Source: Nostocaceae cyanobacterium CSSed10_463m (GTDB lineage Bacteria; Cyanobacteriota; Cyanobacteriia; Cyanobacteriales; Nostocaceae). From it: DNA of 10,057 bases. The DNA lies in assembly GCA_003556955.1 (NCBI GenBank), contig PWQB01000597.1:1-10057 (forward strand). Reading direction: 5' to 3'. Positions 1 to 7,018 of the stretch are shown one piece after another (the stretch's first letter is position 1; the number at the start of each line of letters is the position of its first letter). The position numbers were made by a program, and so were the translations under genes. The notes under the pieces are model-generated. The model was not told where the DNA came from. It ran no database searches and saw only the letters and a list, made by a program, of their open reading frames with translations.

Positions 1-125
1 CAAGGAGGCTTGGCGGTCAAGTTGTGGAAACGTAAGCCAATCCCAATGATGAACCAAATCAGCAACAGTAGAGGATGAAACCAGGGAGCAGAAACAGTAG
101 AGCGCCAATTATTATGCAAATACAT
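1..125 (-). CDS. GT39-like membrane glycosyltransferase, N-terminal fragment
   Basis: Only the first 41 complete codons are in the window; the gene runs off the left edge. Translation from the ATG at 125 gives a short polar N-terminus (MYLHNNWRSTVSAPWF), then a hydrophobic segment (roughly residues 17-31, LLLLIWFIIGIGLR), then RFHNLTAKPP. One membrane helix followed by a loop beginning '(L)RxxNLxxKPPW' resembles the start of cyanobacterial GT39/PMT_2 family proteins, where the acidic catalytic motif comes just after this point; here that motif is outside the window. The start lies 61 bases after the stop of the upstream GT39 gene on the same strand, so co-transcription is plausible. No clear Shine-Dalgarno sequence precedes the ATG. 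Assignment to GT39 is inference from a short stretch. Confidence 0.6.
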   Translation of the reverse strand, partial: MYLHNNWRSTVSAPWFHPLLLLIWFIIGIGLRFHNLTAKPP

Positions 126-186
126 TTATTTTTAGGCAGGATTTTTACTGTTTGAAGCTAGAAAGTAAACTAACTTGCGCTTATAT

Positions 187-1665
187 TTATTGTTTAACAC
201 TAGATATTTTACGATAAATTTGCGTTTCTTCCATGTTCTTTAACAGTGTGTACTGTGTTTCTAGTGTGGTTTCCAGTAAAGCGATCGCCTCTGGATAACC
301 TTGTAAATACCAGACATTTTCCTTTTTGACAATAAACTCAGGTTTTTGTTCCAACACTTTGAGCAATTCTTGATTCGTATTAGCAGTTGGACTCTGCACG
401 GCACGTAATAAATATTCTTTTGATATATTCGATGGATGCGTTACTATTTTCCTTGGTGGTTTAATATCCAACAGCCAATAAACGAGGTGATTATCCATCA
501 TGTAAGCCGTAATATTCCGCCCTCCTTCTTGAGATAAGTATTGAGCTAATTCATATTCTTTGCCATAGGATGGTGGTTGTTGTGCCACTAGGCGCGATCC
601 TACTATTTTGTATTCATTGAATGTTGGTAATGCCGTCAGAATTAAAGTGAATATCAGGATAAAATAGCCTGCTTTCAGGTTTAAATTCAAGATTCCCCAG
701 AACCAAGATGCCAATACCACTGCAAAGAAGGGAGCCAGTTGAATCATATAATGATTATGTGCTGCCCCACTATTTAAAATCGACCACTCAATACCCAAAA
801 AGAATATAAAGCAGTATATTAATTGACTTTGTTTAGCTGAAGATTTTTCTGATTCTTTAATCATTCTGATGATTTGGAAGCAGCCAATCAAAAATATAAT
901 TCCCCAAATATCATAAATTTGCTTAAACATAAGTTCCCATAATGATGCTTGAGCATGAGAATAACTTAATGCGGCATCAATAACAGAAATTTTAAATATT
1001 TGAGTATTATTAGTTAATATGTATGGCAAAAGCAAAGCTACAAACGGAATTAAACAACCAATACCATAAGAAAATGCTGCCCCAGATATTTTTTTTATTG
1101 CTTTAATGTTGATACTTTTCGCTGCAATGTATAAGCCTAAAATCAATGCTAAATAAGCTAAATTTAGGCGAATCATACACGCAGAGCCTATCAGCAAGCC
1201 AACCAAAAAAGCTTTAATATTAATCAACTTATTGCTGCTGACAAGTAGAGCCAAAGAACCGAGTACAGGCACAATAGCTATATGCTCAGTCATGACAGCT
1301 TTACCATCCATCAAAGGGCCTGTTAAAACTATAAATATGATCGCAGCAAATATACTAAGTTTTGAACTCCACACAGAGCAACATATATAATATATAAGGA
1401 TTGCTGCAATCATGACGCACAGCGTTCCAAATAGGCGCACAGATATAATAGATTTTCCAAAAGCTAAAATAGCTAAAGCATAGCTATAGAATGCTAGTGG
1501 TGGCTTTATATCCCAGAGTTCTACATAGGGTAAGTTTCCGTCTAAAATAGATTGACCCATCAAAATAAATGTACTTTCATCCCAGTTGAATGTAGCACGA
1601 AAGAAAAAGGGTAACCGGAAAAATAAACTAAATAGAATGATAATAGACAGATGTAGGTAATTCAT
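187..1665 (-). CDS. GT39 (PMT_2/ArnT-like) integral membrane glycosyltransferase
   Basis: A 492-residue polytopic membrane protein, the usual length for bacterial GT39. These enzymes move a sugar from a polyprenyl-phosphate donor to lipid, protein or polysaccharide on the outer face of the cytoplasmic membrane. The first membrane helix (about residues 5-22) is followed by NWDEST with the acidic pair D29-E30, the position of the GT-C catalytic aspartate. Next comes YVELWDIKPPLAFY (47-60), the conserved 'P-Y-x-D/E-x-W-D-x-K-P-P' loop of this family. About ten further hydrophobic segments run to about residue 345, and a soluble C-terminal tail (about 365-492) follows. The start is the ATG at 1665; a short tandem duplication sits directly upstream. 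It lies 53 bases after the deacetylase gene. Donor and acceptor cannot be told from the sequence. Confidence 0.88.
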   Translation of the reverse strand: MNYLHLSIIILFSLFFRLPFFFRATFNWDESTFILMGQSILDGNLPYVELWDIKPPLAFYSYALAILAFGKSIISVRLFGTLCVMIAAILIYYICCSVWSSKLSIFAAIIFIVLTGPLMDGKAVMTEHIAIVPVLGSLALLVSSNKLINIKAFLVGLLIGSACMIRLNLAYLALILGLYIAAKSINIKAIKKISGAAFSYGIGCLIPFVALLLPYILTNNTQIFKISVIDAALSYSHAQASLWELMFKQIYDIWGIIFLIGCFQIIRMIKESEKSSAKQSQLIYCFIFFLGIEWSILNSGAAHNHYMIQLAPFFAVVLASWFWGILNLNLKAGYFILIFTLILTALPTFNEYKIVGSRLVAQQPPSYGKEYELAQYLSQEGGRNITAYMMDNHLVYWLLDIKPPRKIVTHPSNISKEYLLRAVQSPTANTNQELLKVLEQKPEFIVKKENVWYLQGYPEAIALLETTLETQYTLLKNMEETQIYRKISSVKQ

Positions 1666-1694
1666 AAAGGGTATTTAATAAAAGGTATTTAATA
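1666..1694. repeat. Tandem duplication before the GT39 start codon
   Basis: Two adjacent near-identical copies, AAAGGGTATTTAATA (1666-1680) and AAAGGTATTTAATA (1681-1694), differ by a single G. On the coding strand they place two TATTAAATACC(C)TTT units directly before the ATG of the GT39 gene at 1665. The duplication occupies where a ribosome-binding site would be, and no purine-rich Shine-Dalgarno sequence is left on that strand. It may affect translation or simply be a replication slip. Confidence 0.7.
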
Positions 1695-1718
1695 TCATTT
1701 ATTAAGTTTGTCAACTAT

Positions 1719-2555
1719 TTACCTTTTTAGGCATATATCTTGTGATTTAACAATAGTGCCTCTTTTTAATAACTCTGATATAGTCAAAAACTCATATCCT
1801 TGGGGAGTGTAGTAACTCAAAATCTTTTCCACCACCTCTACAGTATTCTGGCGATTAGCATAGACTCCTCCTTTTGCTACACCATCTGAGTCATGTAAAA
1901 GTATGATGGAACCATTATGAAAATCCTTCTCTAATATATTCATCATCTCTGTTGTAGATTTACCACGCCAATCTTGTAAATCTACATCCCAAAAAATGAT
2001 GGGTTTTTGCATCCCCTTTAAAACATTAGTTACTAAAAAGTTGGCACGACCGAAAGGAGGTCTAAAATAAATATGGTTCGAGGAACTTAATTGATTAATT
2101 AAAGTATCTGTTATCGCAACTTCTTGATGAATTAAATCTGAGAACTTGCTGTTGAGATTGTAATGATTCCAGGTATGATTGCCTATCTCATGACCTTGTT
2201 TAGCCAAAGACTGGACAATTTGGGGATACTTTTGGCTATGTCTTCCTAATACAAAAAAAGTTCCTTTAGCTTGATAATCTAAAAGTGTTTGGGCAATGGC
2301 TCTTGTATATACTGGATCTGGTCCGTCATCAAATGTCAGTGCTAAAACTTTATCAGGAGTATTTACACAAAAGACTGCTTCCCCAAACAAGGAGGGAAGC
2401 AGAAAACGCTGTGGCCAAGCGAAGGTTAAAAAACAGTAAATCGCTATAATTGTCCAGAATAGAGGTAATAATTGCGAAAATCTCAGCTTGGCTTGACCAT
2501 GTTTTCTCAAACTTCGGGAAGAAAAACCCATGCGGAATCGTTTACGTAATTGCAC
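1719..2555 (-). CDS. Membrane-anchored NodB-family polysaccharide deacetylase
   Basis: Carbohydrate esterase family 4 (NodB homology) protein of 278 residues, a metal-dependent de-N-acetylase of amino sugars. All five family motifs are present: TFDDGPDP (74-81; D76 catalytic base, D77 metal ligand), the H127-x3-H131 metal histidines in GNHTWNH, RPPFG (165-169), the D-x-x-D-W motif around D192/D195-W196, and LLHD (219-222; H221 catalytic acid). The N-terminus is rich in Arg/Lys and followed by one hydrophobic helix (about 30-47), so the catalytic domain probably faces the periplasm. Start: GTG at 2555, or ATG at 2531 (270 residues); neither has a clear ribosome site. It sits between the GT2-GtrA gene (98-base gap) and a GT39 gene (53-base gap), suggesting it acts on the same glycan. 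Peptidoglycan, exopolysaccharide or a lipid-linked sugar are all possible substrates. Confidence 0.92.
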   Translation of the reverse strand: MQLRKRFRMGFSSRSLRKHGQAKLRFSQLLPLFWTIIAIYCFLTFAWPQRFLLPSLFGEAVFCVNTPDKVLALTFDDGPDPVYTRAIAQTLLDYQAKGTFFVLGRHSQKYPQIVQSLAKQGHEIGNHTWNHYNLNSKFSDLIHQEVAITDTLINQLSSSNHIYFRPPFGRANFLVTNVLKGMQKPIIFWDVDLQDWRGKSTTEMMNILEKDFHNGSIILLHDSDGVAKGGVYANRQNTVEVVEKILSYYTPQGYEFLTISELLKRGTIVKSQDICLKR

Positions 2556-2653
2556 AACTACGGCTAAATATTATGTATGTTATGTAACGAAATTTATTCA
2601 ACCGTAGAAGTATATCACGTTACATTCTTATTTGTATATATTTAGACTGCTGA

Positions 2654-3898
2654 CTATTTTACATCGGTGACACGCCAACTGAGTTTTAAGTTTACCCAGA
2701 AGTTCCAAATTGTGGCAACTGCGATCGCAATCAAATTAGCGATATATCTGTTAGGAATGATTAAGTTAAATACCAAATTCAGCACCAAGACATTTAAAAC
2801 TAATCCGCCCAGACAAATTACATTAAATTTCAAAAATCTTTTCAGACGTTGATGCCATTCATTCTGGTTTCTACTGACATCAGCAAACGTCCAAGCATCA
2901 TTCCACAAAAAGTTATTAAAAATAGCAATTTCACCAGCAATGATTTTACTTCGTGTTAGAGGTAAAGCTAAAGTAGTTGGATCACTGAGTAAATAAAGTA
3001 TCACCATATCGACAAACACCCCAGTTAGTCCCACTAATCCAAACCGCAGGAACTTACCAATGGGGAAACCAATTTTTTGCTTGACTTTACCTAACCTACC
3101 AGTAGATAAACGCAAACGCACCAAGTGATGAATGTAATCTATATATTGTTTCCATGTAACTTTACTTTCTCCCTGTTGGCGCTCACGGAATACATAACCT
3201 ACTTCACCAATGCTTTTAACATTTCCCCGACCAATAACTTCGAGAAGGATTTTGTATCCTACGGGATTGAGTGTTGCACCCACGATGCTGTCACGTCGCA
3301 CCATAAAATAACCGCTCATGGGGTCAGAAACTCTTCCCAAAACTCCCGGTAGCAGAATTAATCCTAATACCTGAGCGCCACGAGATAAGAAACGCCTCAC
3401 CACACTCCAACTACTGACTCCACCGCCTTCGACATGACGACTAGCTACGGCTAAATCTGCTCCTTCGGTCATTTTAGTCAACAATTGCGTCAGCACTTCT
3501 GGAGGATGCTGCAAATCTCCATCAATGACCCCTAAAATATTACCTCTAGCAACTTGCCAACCGCGAATCACTGCTGAAGACAACCCCCTTTCCTTTTCCC
3601 GTCGCATTACTCGCAACTGTGGATATTCTATAGTCAATAATTGGGCGACTTCCCAAGTCAGGTCAGGACTATCATCATCCACAATAATCAATTCATAGTC
3701 GCCAGGGATAAACTCATCCAATATTTGGCTTAAAATTTTGACAACATTTTCTATATTGTCCCGTTCTTTATAAGTGGGAATTATCAGCGAAAAATAGACA
3801 TTACTATCATTAGTATCCACATTGATATGTGGCACGTCTGAAATCTTTAATGTGCCAGTAGGAACTGTTAATAATTCCTGAGATGAGTTGATGTTCAT
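2654..3898 (-). CDS. GT2 polyprenyl-phosphate glycosyltransferase fused to GtrA domain
   Basis: A 414-residue two-domain protein. Residues about 36-265 are a GT-A fold family 2 domain like dolichol/polyprenyl-phosphate mannose synthase: SLIIPTYKERDNIE (37-50), IIVDDDSPD (71-79, nucleotide-sugar binding), and DGDLQHPP (126-133), where D126/D128 form the DxD-like metal site. SDPMSGYFMVRR (191-202) is also characteristic of this group. Residues about 283-410 are a GtrA domain with four membrane helices, starting LRFGLVGLTGVFVD and including FNNFLWNDAWTF (327-338) and NFWVNLKLSW (399-408). The protein is predicted to charge undecaprenyl phosphate with a sugar in the cytoplasm; GtrA domains are linked to flipping or anchoring of such lipids. 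This architecture is known in bacteria. The start is the ATG at 3898. The flanking GT39 genes are the natural users of its product, which is inference. Confidence 0.92.
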   Translation of the reverse strand: MNINSSQELLTVPTGTLKISDVPHINVDTNDSNVYFSLIIPTYKERDNIENVVKILSQILDEFIPGDYELIIVDDDSPDLTWEVAQLLTIEYPQLRVMRREKERGLSSAVIRGWQVARGNILGVIDGDLQHPPEVLTQLLTKMTEGADLAVASRHVEGGGVSSWSVVRRFLSRGAQVLGLILLPGVLGRVSDPMSGYFMVRRDSIVGATLNPVGYKILLEVIGRGNVKSIGEVGYVFRERQQGESKVTWKQYIDYIHHLVRLRLSTGRLGKVKQKIGFPIGKFLRFGLVGLTGVFVDMVILYLLSDPTTLALPLTRSKIIAGEIAIFNNFLWNDAWTFADVSRNQNEWHQRLKRFLKFNVICLGGLVLNVLVLNLVFNLIIPNRYIANLIAIAVATIWNFWVNLKLSWRVTDVK

Positions 3899-3905
3899 GG
3901 ATGAA

Positions 3906-3919
3906 GTTATGAGTTATAA
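3906..3919. repeat. Short heptad direct repeat
   Basis: Two imperfect heptads, GTTATGA and GTTATAA, lie just upstream of the GT2-GtrA start codon. They resemble the heptad tandem repeats found elsewhere in this window (5008-5021 and 8147-8195). Two units is a weak signal and may be chance. Nothing else recognisable was seen in the 274-base gap 3899-4172. Confidence 0.35.
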
Positions 3920-4172
3920 GGTTTGGTGTATAAAAAGTGGTGATATATGCTTGAATGACATTTATTTAGTGAGCGCTATTATTTTTTCATAATTAAATAG
4001 CTTCCTTGTTCAATCCTGTAATTATGTTTATTAGGTTGTATGAAATCAAAATATTTTACAAATCTCTTTTGAGAATGACATGAAATTATACTCTGAGTAG
4101 ATAAAATAACGATTAATTATGTAAGCGCTCAGGGTGTAAAAGTAAGTGGGCGTATACAGCTTAATAGTAAAA

Positions 4173-4910
4173 TTATCTAGAGTCATTGTCCCCGTAAGGT
4201 TTTGGGTTTGTTTTAGTTGAAATTGCTGTGATTGTAAAACGTAATCCGATAGCAGTTGAGCCAATTAACAGGATGCGCCATAACCATTGACTCTCACGAC
4301 TGGCGATATTTGCAGTCTGATGCTGTTCAATTAGATGTAGAAGTGCTGTGATGCTCAGTGTTGTCCACAATAGTAAAGGTGCATACATCCGCACATTTAA
4401 ACTGTGAAATAAATAAAAGGGGTTAATGCCGATTAAAGCTGCGAAAAACAATCCTCCCCGATGTCCTAAAACAACTTTACCCAAGTTGTAGGAACTGAAA
4501 ATAGCGGCAATGCTAAAGATTAAATTGAGACTCCGCATTGCTGCTTCACTGTTGCCAAACAAACGCAGCCAAAAATGCTGGCTCAAAAAAAAGATTGGTG
4601 GGTGTGGTTCTCCTCCCAGTAAACTTAACAGTAACTTTTTAAACGTTAAAATTACCTCACCCAGACTCGATTCAATCGGTATATTCAGTAAAGATGTATA
4701 CTGTGCTAATACCACGGGTAAGTCTTTAGGAGTTTGGTATGCACCTTTTTGCCCAGTAGATAGCAGTAATGACAAAACTTCGTCATACCAAAGCTCTCGA
4801 CTGCCTAAGTTAACAATCCTGATAATGATTGCGATCGCAATTACAATTAAGGCTAATTTTTCTATTGATACCGACTTTTTTAGAGTCTGAACTGCCAAAC
4901 CTGGATGCAT
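4173..4910 (-). CDS. C-terminally truncated GT39 glycosyltransferase (likely gene remnant)
   Basis: The 245-residue product matches only the N-terminal half of a GT39/PMT_2 protein, which usually has 450-550 residues. Visible features are a first membrane helix (about 19-32), RELWYDEVLS (38-47) with the catalytic-type D43-E44, the conserved EPHPPIFFLSQHFWLRLFGN loop (101-120), SEAAMRSLN (121-129), and hydrophobic segments to about residue 222 (LLIGSTAIG). The reading frame then changes character to a polar tail (STKTNPKPYGDNDSR) and stops. No continuation of the family was recognised in the other minus-strand frames down to 3900, so the 3' half looks deleted rather than simply frameshifted. 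The start is the ATG at 4910; a TTG one codon upstream (4913) is less likely. The catalytic motif survives, but most membrane helices and the C-terminal domain are lost, so activity is doubtful. Confidence 0.75.
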   Translation of the reverse strand: MHPGLAVQTLKKSVSIEKLALIVIAIAIIIRIVNLGSRELWYDEVLSLLLSTGQKGAYQTPKDLPVVLAQYTSLLNIPIESSLGEVILTFKKLLLSLLGGEPHPPIFFLSQHFWLRLFGNSEAAMRSLNLIFSIAAIFSSYNLGKVVLGHRGGLFFAALIGINPFYLFHSLNVRMYAPLLLWTTLSITALLHLIEQHQTANIASRESQWLWRILLIGSTAIGLRFTITAISTKTNPKPYGDNDSR

Positions 4911-5007
4911 CAATATATTTGCTGAATAGGATTGCTATGATAATAGCAGTTTTATACACGCTCAATTGTAATGTTTGTGTTAAGTGTGTTTTAAGAATTA
5001 TGATTAT

Positions 5008-5021
5008 TGATCAGTGATCAG
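5008..5021. repeat. Heptad direct repeat TGATCAG x2
   Basis: Two exact adjacent copies of TGATCAG, flanked by TTAT on each side, lie upstream of the truncated GT39 gene. Each copy contains the palindrome TGATCA. Short heptad arrays of this type are common in Nostocales intergenic DNA (established knowledge); no function is evident here. Confidence 0.5.
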
Positions 5022-5063
5022 TTATATACAATACTGTTCGATTAACGATATTTGCTCATTGGA

Positions 5064-5140
5064 GATCCCCCTAAATCCCCCTTAAGAAGAGGGACTTTAA
5101 GGACTTTAGCCCCCCCTTTTTCAAGGGGGGTTGGGGGGAT
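5064..5140. repeat. Palindromic interspersed repeat, MITE-like
   Basis: A stretch of about 77 bases begins GATCCCCCTAAATCCCCCTT and ends AAGGGGGGTTGGGGGGAT, so its ends are imperfect inverted repeats of each other. Inside are a strong hairpin, CCCCCCTT (5111-5118) / AAGGGGGG (5123-5130) with a four-base loop, and two direct copies of GGACTTTA (5092-5099, 5101-5108). From memory, near-identical C-rich/G-rich units are scattered in many filamentous cyanobacterial genomes. It lies between two minus-strand glycosyltransferase genes and could impede read-through, but there is no T tract after the hairpin on the minus strand to mark it as a standard terminator. Confidence 0.75.
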
Positions 5141-5141
5141 T

Positions 5142-5163
5142 GCCTACGGCACGCTACGCGAAC
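5142..5163. repeat. Short interspersed repeat abutting the palindrome
   Basis: The sequence GCCTACGGCACGCTACGCGA (5142-5161) and its flank is a small GC-rich unit in an AT-rich region. It contains the CTACG-GCACG-CTACGCG pattern often seen dispersed in Nostoc-type genomes (recalled, not searched). It directly follows the palindromic element, so the two appear as a composite or nested insertion. Confidence 0.55.
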
Positions 5164-5198
5164 ACAAGCTTAACCGAAAAGTATTTCCCTGCTTCTTT

Positions 5199-6782
5199 CT
5201 ACCCTTCTGCCTTAGCAATAGCAGCTTCTTGAATAATAAATCTTTCCCCCTTTTTGATTGTTTTTAACTGCATTCGTAATGGCTCTTGAGCAGTATTAAT
5301 TTCTAAAACATCGGGTATTTTAGGTTTAGAAAAGCATGAATCATAAACCGGACAGATGTAAATAAACTTTTCATATCCTTGTTGATTTATCGCCTGAATT
5401 AATTGGCTAACATCATCAGATTCTTTGGTGAGAAAAAATATTTTTTCATTAAATACGGATTCAAAAGTTTGGCTAACATATTGATGAGCCACAGCCACAA
5501 CTTGGTTGCTATCTTTTCTTAAAAAATCAAGTACATCAAAGGCTTCTGCATTATTCTCTAAGTAACTATAAGTAGTTCCTAAATAGATATTGATATGGAA
5601 TCCAATTACAAATAAAGCTGCAAATATAGCACTACTAATATATTTAAAGCCAAATTTCTTGATTGATAAAGTGAAATTTAAAGCCAATATTGCTAATAAA
5701 TTAAGTAGGGGAACGAGTAATAATAAAAATCTGGGTCCCCACTGTTTACCACCATCACTGGGGAGAAGGATGGGTACTATACATATAAATAAAACTGATA
5801 TTAATAAAAGTTGTCGCATTTTATTTGTCAGTTTTATAGTGTTGCTAAATACTGACAAGGCAACGAATGAAATTATCCAATAAACGATAGGGAAATGATA
5901 CAGGAGACTATCACTCATTTGCATAAAATATTTCTGAGCGTTCAATAGTCTAACTCTAGGAGAAAAACCTTCTACTACCTGTAAAGAATGAGCGCCCAAA
6001 GGATGATTATAAATAAGTTTATTGGCAATAAAAAACCCTAATACAGTCAAAGCAATAGCCAAGAGAAATATAATTTTATGGCGATTAACAATGTTTAAAA
6101 TATCTATATTTATCAGGTAAGAACTGACAATTATTAAAAATAAAATTGCTACTAGGGCTAAAAACTCTGGTCTAAACCATACAGATAAACCAATTAATAT
6201 ACCACTGCACACTGCATACTTGATAGAAAAAGATTCTTCCCCTTTAATCAGTACAGTTGCTAATCCACTGAAAGCTAGACAAACTGCCAAGGTATGCTCC
6301 CAATACATGGCACTATACATAGATAGGGGAGAAGCAAATATCAGAGTTACTAGTGCTAGAGATGTCATGACTTTATTAATTTGGAAAAAATGGCAAATTT
6401 TATAAAAAATTACCCAAATTATCCATGTAGATATTAAAGGAATTATATAAAGTCCTCTAAAGCCTAAAATTGTATGAAAAGGTGCTGTTACCAAAGGAAA
6501 AGTAAAAGGAAATGTTATATAATAGCGATTAGATATTTGATAAGCAAATGGTGGCTCAAAGGGGTATAGTCCATTATGCCATAGATTTTTTACCCATAAT
6601 GGTACAGGCAAATCTAAATCAAAACGTAACTTTCCACTACTCAATTGTTTTGCCAGCAAAGCCTTAATTCCGCCATCACCACTAAAGTGGATTTCATCGG
6701 GAATTTGCCACAGCAAATATAAAGAGAAAAATATACCAGCTAAAATTATTAATAATGGGAAATTGACTCTTGATAATTTCAT
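5199..6782 (-). CDS. Polytopic membrane protein, putative glycosyltransferase (GT-C type)
   Basis: A 527-residue protein with about ten or more hydrophobic segments. The first helix (about 9-25) is followed by PDEIHFSGDGGIKALLAKQL, an acidic loop (D29-E30, D36) at the place where GT-C/GT39 enzymes carry their catalytic aspartate. YYITFPFTFPLVTAPF follows in the next loop. A soluble C-terminal part (about 420-527) contains VVAVAHQYVSQTFESVF and a Cys-bearing segment, YICPVYDSC. It lacks the classic 'HPPL/KPPL' loop of ordinary GT39 and looks closer to the LA_3751/LA_3752-type putative glycosyltransferases; this is a recollection of the family pattern and not certain. The start is the ATG at 6782, with no obvious ribosome site. 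It is the most upstream gene of the minus-strand run and is divergent from cofH. The 288 bases to the next gene are filled with repeats. Confidence 0.75.
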   Translation of the reverse strand: MKLSRVNFPLLIILAGIFFSLYLLWQIPDEIHFSGDGGIKALLAKQLSSGKLRFDLDLPVPLWVKNLWHNGLYPFEPPFAYQISNRYYITFPFTFPLVTAPFHTILGFRGLYIIPLISTWIIWVIFYKICHFFQINKVMTSLALVTLIFASPLSMYSAMYWEHTLAVCLAFSGLATVLIKGEESFSIKYAVCSGILIGLSVWFRPEFLALVAILFLIIVSSYLINIDILNIVNRHKIIFLLAIALTVLGFFIANKLIYNHPLGAHSLQVVEGFSPRVRLLNAQKYFMQMSDSLLYHFPIVYWIISFVALSVFSNTIKLTNKMRQLLLISVLFICIVPILLPSDGGKQWGPRFLLLLVPLLNLLAILALNFTLSIKKFGFKYISSAIFAALFVIGFHINIYLGTTYSYLENNAEAFDVLDFLRKDSNQVVAVAHQYVSQTFESVFNEKIFFLTKESDDVSQLIQAINQQGYEKFIYICPVYDSCFSKPKIPDVLEINTAQEPLRMQLKTIKKGERFIIQEAAIAKAEG

Positions 6783-6861
6783 AATTTGTCGATATTGTAA
6801 ATAATTATGATGTTTATTTAATATTTATACATTGGATTCATGTATCTGCTAGTGTAAAAAA

Positions 6862-6886
6862 TGATAAGTGTAATTTATACTTATCA
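6862..6886. promoter_or_regulatory. 25-base near-perfect palindrome between divergent genes
   Basis: The arms TGATAAGT and ACTTATCA bracket a core that also pairs (GTAATTTAT), giving 11 of 12 base pairs plus one G-T wobble around a central T. It sits 80 bases upstream of the minus-strand membrane protein start (6782) and 133 bases upstream of the cofH start. The position and symmetry suit an operator for a dimeric regulator, but no regulator is known and the AT-rich composition raises the chance of random symmetry. It has no T tract to suggest a terminator. Confidence 0.4.
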
Positions 6887-7018
6887 AAATCCACGCATCA
6901 AATTAAACAATGATACCAGAATATAAAAATTATGTGATATTTCCGTAAGCTTAGGGTAAAGATTGATATTCCAATGACTCCAAAAGCAAATTTTGTAATT
7001 GGTTTTCCTTAATTGCTT

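Noticed and set aside
2667..3352. Plus-strand open frames at 2667-2852 and 3125-3352
   Set aside because: They are antisense to the well-supported GT2-GtrA gene, and their translations show no recognisable domain.
4046..4264. Minus-strand open frame overlapping the end of the truncated GT39 gene
   Set aside because: It starts at TTG, overlaps in another frame, and its translation does not continue the GT39 family. It is probably chance, although it was considered as a frameshifted C-terminus.
5111..5130. Hairpin as an intrinsic terminator of the upstream membrane protein gene
   Set aside because: The stem is strong, but no T tract follows on the minus strand and it belongs to a larger dispersed-type palindrome.
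4510..5267. Plus-strand open frames at 4510-4890, 4829-5017 and 5052-5267
   Set aside because: The first is antisense to the GT39 remnant, the second is mostly AT-rich intergenic sequence, and the third runs through the palindromic repeat.
5590..6405. Plus-strand open frames opposite the membrane protein gene
   Set aside because: They are antisense shadows of a long polytopic membrane protein with no protein-like features of their own.
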